64,000 nucleotides of DNA from Zopfochytrium polystomum. Its lineage: Eukaryota > Chytridiomycota > Chytridiomycetes > Chytridiales > Chytridiaceae. The stretch's first letter is position 1. Every line of letters begins with the position of its first letter. Both the position numbers and the translations under genes were made by a program. Location: NCBI GenBank assembly GCA_025765615.1, contig JAIVFJ010000087.1:186001-250000 (forward strand). Reading direction: 5' to 3'. This document shows, in pieces, positions 58,694 to 64,000 of the stretch. The notes beneath the pieces are model-generated. The model was given only the letters and a program-made list of their open reading frames with translations, ran no database searches and was not told the origin of the DNA.

Positions 58694-59985
58694 CTGTTTG
58701 TGGGTGGTGGTGAACTACTGGTGGACTACTCTCTTGTGATGATGAAACTGAGGTGGGAGTCTGTTGTACAATGTATGCTGTTTGGCTTTATACAAAATTG
58801 TGACAAAGACCACGTGACAAAAAATGCACCAAGTTCTCATCACACTTGGTGCTCCCATGCACCATAGTGTGAGGTGTTGCTCCTGCACACTGCTTACCGC
58901 AAAACCCCAAAATCTAACAGCAGACATGTGCCTCTATTCCCACACAGTTCCTCCAGGTAAGCTACCTGTGGAACACTTGGCGCTTGACCTCTGTTGCTCC
59001 TGCACACTGCTTACAGGAAACAAATACAAGAAATGCAAGAGAAGAAGAAGGACAAGAAAGCAAAAAAGAGAAAGAGCATGCAATACAAATAAGGCAAGGG
59101 AACAGAAACTTAAGGCACATGACAAAGACCAATATGACCAAGATGATAAGTGCCTGAAGTGGCTGGTAATGATTTTGTAAGATAATCTGCTGGATGCTCG
59201 CCACAAGGAATCCATTCTAGTCGAATCATTTGTTGATCAACCAGTTCCCGGATATAGTGATACTTAACCAGAAAATGTTTTGACCTATAAGTATAGAGAT
59301 CGTTTGAGCTCAAATTGATAACGCCTTGTTTGTCAGTCTAGATTGGAATCGGAGTCAGGGACGGGAGCATAAGTGCTGTGTGCTGTTGTGAGATGGCCTC
59401 CAGTTCTGGTCCTAGTTCTGAGACTGCAACGTATTCTGCTTGCTGAGGTGAAAGCATAATAAATGTAGGCCTGCGAGTCGCTGATAGGAGTGTTTCCAAA
59501 CAGGACGAAGTAGCCAAGTTGTGATTTCCCATCTGCATGAGCTCCATGTGCAGCATCTGAGTAGCCAAAAATTACAGACCCTGTGTTGGAATAAAACAAA
59601 CCATACTCACGTGTACCGTTGATGTACTGAAACTCAAATGAGGATCTGCAAGTGGTGCTTGCCTGGGTCCCTGCTGAAGGCGCCTAGATATGAGACTGCT
59701 GGTGCCAAGTCTGGTTGCGTGTGTGTTGCCAAGTAGTCGATGCCACCAAGAATTGCCTGGTAGAGATGTTGATTTGCTTATCATTTTCTTGAGGCTGAAG
59801 AGTGAGAGAACTGGGAGAGCAGTTACTGCTGTCTTTCCATGGACCAGGTCTGCATGGCATTGGAGTAATTCCTTGGTGTAAGCTCTTTGATGCACGTAGA
59901 TGCCAGTTGGCTTTTGATGAACTTCCATATTCAGTATGGTCTTGTTGGAGTTTGCACACATTACCTATACCTTTTAAGATCCTCT
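58694..59985 (-). mobile_element. Second Ty1/copia element, truncated
   Basis: An LTR-like sequence runs from about 58694 (TGTTTGTGGGTGG) to 58919 (ATCTAACA). It shares TTTATACAAAA, GACCA and TGCTCCTGCACACTGCTTAC blocks with the first element's LTR. The TGCTCCTGCACACTGCTTAC block occurs a second time at about 58996. The minus strand then encodes copia RNase H: SSNDLYTYRSKHFLVKYHYI, ADYLTKSLPATSGT, ADGKSQLGYFVLFGN and SASRIRC/SPQQAEYVAVSELGPE. An upstream RT tail follows (KPTGIYVHQRAYTKELLQCH at about 59.88 kb). Frameshifts are present and homology ends near 59.98 kb without a second LTR, so it is a 5'-truncated or recombined copy. Confidence 0.7.
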
Positions 59986-60455
59986 GACCTGCCTCAAGAG
60001 TAAAGATAAGTTAAGATGGCATTAGGGCTGGTCCCAGTGTTATCTACACTTCTCCCAATCTTTGAGACTATACGAGCGCTTAGAGGTGGTTTCAATCCCC
60101 AGTCTGGGTAGACCGCGTCAGTGTGCTTCACTCTAGCAATCTGACAGGAATGATTACAGGAGCTTGACAGGGAGCCTGCACACACAACTCCATGGAAGTT
60201 CTGGACAAATCAGTGTGATGCAACAATGATGTCATGCCTGCCTCCTGACTCCTCAAAGTCTAAACTCTATCTCTCAGAGCTAAAAGGCTATCACCAAAGT
60301 CTGATTCCAGAGACCACCTGCAGTATAAAAGGGGGAGCCCCAGCAGCTCCAGAGAAGCATCATCCCAGATCCCGATCACATCTGCCTGCACTCTCTCTAC
60401 CCTCGAGTACAACAAACAAAAACCATTATTCTTATCTGAGTCACCATACCCTCAA
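59986..60455. other. Unassigned transposon-region sequence
   Basis: No gene is seen. A pol II-like TATAAAAGG occurs at about 60.32 kb (AGTATAAAAGGGGGAGCC), followed by a TCTCTACC-rich stretch. It may be part of an LTR or of the SINE's host sequence, but I cannot prove either. Confidence 0.3.
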
Positions 60456-60747
60456 CTGGAATTTGTAAAAAGTATCAACCCCTTGGTAATTCACAGCAAA
60501 AGTGAATCGGATAATGGTGTACAGCTCTAGTGTTTGAGGTGACAGCACGGCGGATTGGATTCTATGCTACTGCAATTAACAGGAAGGCCAGACCAGGGTG
60601 GCAGACCAGCAATGTAAATCAACTGAAGGCCCACCGACACTGACGTCTCAGCTTGCAGGCTAGTGTGGCCTGGACCTGTGTCAGAGGATGTGGAGTCCAG
60701 AGCAGGGAGCCCATTCCGTGAGGAGTACCAACCTCGAGACAGTTATA
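60456..60747 (+). mobile_element. tRNA-derived SINE-like element, copy 2
   Basis: Reverse-oriented counterpart of 12250-12586. The polymerase III B-box has decayed here (GGATTGGATTC versus GGTTCGATTCC in copy 1). The flanking blocks TCGGATAAYGGTGTACAGCT and CTACTGCAATTAACA are well conserved, allowing the family to be aligned over about 290 bp. Confidence 0.6.
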
Positions 60748-61700
60748 TGTGAGATTGTGCTCTCTAAGGAGATGTCTAGGGGTCACTAGACAGGACAATG
60801 TATTTGAAGTCTTAAGAAGCCCAAGAAACACAAAGAAACTCTCTTACTACACACAAAGAGAAGACTCTCACACTCAGACCAAAGGCAACTGTGAAAAGGT
60901 GGCACACTAGCAAAGAATGTGCAGGGTTCTCTGGTCCATGACACAGAGTGGGCCCAATGGGAGGCAAAAGCCAAAGCCAAAGGGGACCGGGAAATCCGGT
61001 AACAATACTGGAGGCGCAAGATGCAGCAAGCTCCAGGGAGCGGCACTAAGTGCAGCACTCCAATCCAACTGAAGAAGACAAGAGAGTGGGGAGGAAAGTG
61101 GCCAGATCCCGGTCTGTTGGAGCCACCACCATGGAGCAAAGCTCCCTCTCTGTCAAAGACACGCCCTAAGTTGGAGGGGGTTAGACACAGAGGGCAAACA
61201 CAAGGAACAGTTAGTGTGCAGAGGTGTCTGTTGAATTAAATCAGAACTGTTTTTTTTTCCACTTAACAGGACCAGACACAACTTGTCTCACTCCAAGGAG
61301 AAGTTCCAACTCAATCCAAGGAGGGGGCACACAGGGGTGGGAGACAGTGGGACTCTTCTTACTTCATCCTACTAGGACACAGACATCTGCTTCACCAAGC
61401 CAGAGGAATTCCCTATCTTAGAAGCAAGGAAGGTTAACACCCACTCCCTCACCCAAATGTGGCACCATGACATCACAGGCATTAATCTGAGAGAAAGAGG
61501 GTCTGAACCCAGTGAAGACCAGGCCCACCAGAGGCCACAGGAGCCAAGAACCAGGGAGGAGTGGGCATACCTGAGAGACCATTCCTGCAGCAGTACCTGA
61601 CCAGACAGCTCATTCATATCCCCTTGAGAGACCTGGATTTGACTAGATGTATTGACAGGAACCTAGAGGCACCACCACAGATTTACCCTCCATCCTTCCA
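60748..61700. other. Unassigned repeat-region sequence
   Basis: I find no protein motif, terminal repeat or RNA gene here. Composition and lack of open frames resemble the surrounding transposon debris. Confidence 0.3.
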
Positions 61701-62336
61701 TCACCAAGTGGCTCCTACCCAGTCCAACCTAAACAGCATGCAGAATTGGTGAGGTGCACTGGGGCTTGAACCCAGCACACTGCCATGATGGCTAAGAGGA
61801 CTTCAACCTCCTGTCACACACCAGGGGACTGCCACCCCCAGCTCTACAGTCAGGAAGAAAAGGGCAGGCAAGGGACTTCAGGCACAGGTTCACACAGTCA
61901 ACAAGATGGGGGGCAGCTGCTTAAGTAGGAAAGGGTTGGAATCACCAGGGAGGAGGGAAGTAGGAGGGAAAACACATACAAAACAGCAAAACAATAAATA
62001 AAATAGTAAAGAAAAGAATGGGAGGAGTGAATCACCAAGAAATGAGGCTGAGCCAGCCAAACAAGGAAGACAGCCCAGAGAATCATGGGGCATTTCTTGG
62101 CAAGCAGAGTGGAGAGGGCTGGCAGGAAATGATTGGTACAGATAAGAAGACAGTCACTCTCAGCCACACAAGAAAGAAAATGCACAGACAGAGACAACAA
62201 GGAAGAAATAAAAGAGAAAACAGGAAAAACAGGATAAATTACTAATTGGAAAAATAAGTAAAAATCATCAATGAAAAGATAAAGAAAAACCCTGTGATCT
62301 CATACCCTTTTATGAGGCATTACATCATGGTAGCAG
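61701..62336 (-). repeat. Dispersed repeat of about 650 bp, copy 2
   Basis: Highly similar, same-orientation copy of 19739-20391. It starts CACCAAGTGGCTCCTACCCA and includes the minus-strand GGGTTCAAGCCCC motif and the (AAACAAAA)-rich segment around 61.97 kb. It ends at TATGAGGCATTACATCATG. Small indels distinguish the two copies (for example 62.1 kb lacks the CCACCAGAGGGGG of copy 1). Confidence 0.7.
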
Positions 62337-62539
62337 GTGGTTGGGCTTGTTAGCTCTGCCATCATCTTATGAGATTCCTAATCTCATGGGCCATTGAGCT
62401 GTTGAGGTCTCTTTAAAAGCTCTTCCTTGACTAGTTCATTGGTTTTACCTTTACGTATAGTGGTCCCCCATCAATCACAAACAACCACTCTATTCCTATG
62501 TTTGAATACTTATTCTTACTTTCAAAAGTAACTCAGTGC

Positions 62540-62981
62540 TGATGCCCCGCATCAAAAAGAGCATCTGGTGTTCCTTGTGCTGAATGGGCCAAAGTGTCAG
62601 GAACAGGGCAGGACAGGACAAGGCAGACAAGGAACTGAGAGGAGTGATGATTGTATTGGAAACAATAATTCACTTGAGGGATGGGACAGGTCCCCCATCC
62701 CCCTTTTATACCTTTTGAGAGTGTTCCTTGTCAAGACTCAAAGAAAGTTCCGGAAAGAGCAATTAGTAATACAATGATACCAATGATACCAATGACAACA
62801 AGACAAGTCAGGAAAGCAAAGAAGGTTCCAGAAGGTTCCACAAGGTTCCATGAAGGAATGTTCTAGAAGGTTCCAGAGGTTTCCAGAGGGTGATTCATAA
62901 CATCAACCAGTTCCATTCTTTTCCTTACAGCGCTGCCTCTTGATGCTAACCGGTCATTTCTGCCAGTGATTCATAACATCA
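62540..62981 (-). repeat. 3' LTR of a Ty3/gypsy chromodomain element
   Basis: On the minus strand the LTR runs from TGATGTTATGAATCAC (62981) to GCGGGGCATCA (62540), with TGATG/CATCA terminal inverted repeats. It is immediately preceded by the polypurine tract AAATGGGGGGATA. The coding sequence stops just inside the LTR. The other LTR would be outside the window, so the target duplication cannot be checked. Confidence 0.75.
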
Positions 62982-64000
62982 TATCCCCCCATTTAGGCCT
63001 CTTCTGCAACTTGGTGGGGTACCTGGTCTTGAACTTGAGCAGAAGGTCTTGGCAGTGAGTGAGGTTTGACTCAGGTTCCCAGGTGTTGTCAGCATCTGAG
63101 TAACCTTTCCACTTAAAAAGGAACTTGAGTGTCCTTCCAAACCACTTGGCATCCAAGATTTGTTCAACCTCAAATTCCTCTTCGCCTTCTACCTCAACTG
63201 GAGGAGGAGGAGGAACAACTCTGCCTGGAATGGAATTGGCCACAAACTTCTCCAAAAGGCTGACATGGAAAACTGGGTGGATCTTCATGGATGCAGGGAG
63301 ATCCAGCTTGAAGGTGACTGGATTGATTTGCTCCAAGATCTTGAAAGGTCCCAACTTGAGGTTGTCTAGCTTGGGACTTGGTCTTTTGGTCTGCAAGTTC
63401 TTCCTCAGAAGCCAAACTTGCTGACCTACAGCAAGGTCATGGTCCATTCTGTGAGTGTTGGCGAATCTTGAGGCATCTTCTTGGGCTTGCTTCAGGGTGG
63501 AGTCCAGGAAGGTGCTGATGATCTTGAGCTTATGCAAGTGTGAAGCCACAGCAGGAGCTTGGACATTGGATAGGGTCTCTTGTCCCAGAAGATCTCCTCT
63601 TGGATTGAAGCCATAGGTTGCAAAGAAAGGAGATAGCTGGGTGCTTGAGTGGAGAGAATTGTTGAGAGCAAATTCTGCCAGCGGAAGGAGGGTGGGCCAA
63701 TCATCCTGTTGATAGCTGACATAGCACCTCAAATACTGCTCCAGAGTCTGGTTTGTTCTTTCTGTTTGTCCATCAGTCTGAGGGTGATAAGCAGTTGACA
63801 GTTGAGACTTGATTCCAAGGGCTGCTGTGAGTGCTTTCCAAAATTGAGATCTGAACTGAGATCCTCTGTCACTGATGATTGACTGAGGCAGCCCATGGAG
63901 CCTGAATATGTGCTGCAAAAACAGGTCTGCTGTTCCTTGTGCATCTATATTCTCAGTGCAGGGGATAAAATGGGCCAACTTTGTCCTTCTGCAGATGACA
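62971..64000 (-). CDS. Ty3/gypsy integrase with C-terminal chromodomain (chromovirus), 3' end of pol, continues past right edge
   Basis: An open minus-strand frame of more than 335 codons runs to the TGA at 62971. It contains the integrase catalytic core SIISDRGSQFRSQFWKALTA, then STAYHPQTDGQTERTNQTLE followed by QYLRCYV. The D-D-E residues after the first Asp are intact. Further on are LAEFALNNSLHSSTQLSPF, a GPY/F-like block (KLGPFKILEQINPVTFKLDL) and a chromodomain FEVEQILDAKWFGRTLKFLF, then KWKGYSDADNTWEPESNL. No stops interrupt the visible part, so this copy may be recent. The chromodomain is thought to guide integration to modified chromatin. Confidence 0.9.
   Translation of the reverse strand, partial: VICRRTKLAHFIPCTENIDAQGTADLFLQHIFRLHGLPQSIISDRGSQFRSQFWKALTAALGIKSQLSTAYHPQTDGQTERTNQTLEQYLRCYVSYQQDDWPTLLPLAEFALNNSLHSSTQLSPFFATYGFNPRGDLLGQETLSNVQAPAVASHLHKLKIISTFLDSTLKQAQEDASRFANTHRMDHDLAVGQQVWLLRKNLQTKRPSPKLDNLKLGPFKILEQINPVTFKLDLPASMKIHPVFHVSLLEKFVANSIPGRVVPPPPPVEVEGEEEFEVEQILDAKWFGRTLKFLFKWKGYSDADNTWEPESNLTHCQDLLLKFKTRYPTKLQKRPKWGDMML

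Overview
The window looks like nuclear DNA of an early-diverging, flagellate (zoosporic, chytrid-type) fungus. Genes are split by short GT-AG introns (mostly 47-150 nt) with CTAAC-like branch points. The proteins have fungal character: a DUF6606/DUF3638/DUF3645-type giant protein, an expansin-like wall protein, Sec62 and Mia40. Two genes belong to centriole/flagellum families that non-flagellate fungi generally lack: a Cep70 homologue and a sperm-tail PG-rich repeat (STPGR) protein. No rRNA, canonical tRNA, CRISPR array or bacterial operon was seen. Exon structures were worked out by hand from splice signals, reading phase and family similarity; none is backed by transcripts.

Layout. (1) 1-7.4 kb: the 5' part of a Ser/Pro-rich gene running off the left edge, a six-exon WD40 gene on the minus strand, and a decayed partial copy of the giant gene. 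(2) 7.4-21.9 kb: a nest of transposable elements. A 5'-truncated LINE (minus) is split by a Ty1/copia element (10262-16315, 5-bp target duplication GGTTA) and by a TTAA-flanked piggyBac-like element (16852-18757). A tRNA-derived SINE lies inside the copia element. A TA-flanked MITE, a dispersed repeat and a Tc1-like remnant flank the nest. (3) 21.9-32.4 kb: a truncated WD40 copy next to the full-length giant ATPase gene. This block is the partner of the block at 4-6.7 kb, so the two form a segmental duplication in which each copy kept a different gene. (4) 32.4-58.1 kb: a dense gene region with short spacers. It holds a small unknown gene, a putative Fe(II)/2OG-dioxygenase-fold protein, a DDT/WHIM chromatin-remodelling subunit with a PIP box, NDUFA5, two or three unknown genes, Mia40 and Sec62 (divergent), a METTL4-type MT-A70 methyltransferase, a small unknown gene, Cep70, the STPGR protein, a tetraspanin-like protein, a short HYNI-motif protein and an expansin-like protein. 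(5) 58.6-64 kb: transposon-rich again, with a truncated second copia element, second copies of the SINE and of the dispersed repeat, and the 3' end of a chromodomain Ty3/gypsy element running off the right edge.

Functional themes. Mia40 (mitochondrial intermembrane-space import) and Sec62 (ER post-translational translocation) sit head to head on about 360 bp. Cep70 and the STPGR protein are adjacent and co-oriented, which suggests a small centriole/flagellum neighbourhood. The DDT/WHIM protein and the METTL4-type enzyme are both chromatin/DNA-modification candidates. The most unusual structure is the reciprocally decayed duplication whose two halves are separated by the nested transposon island.
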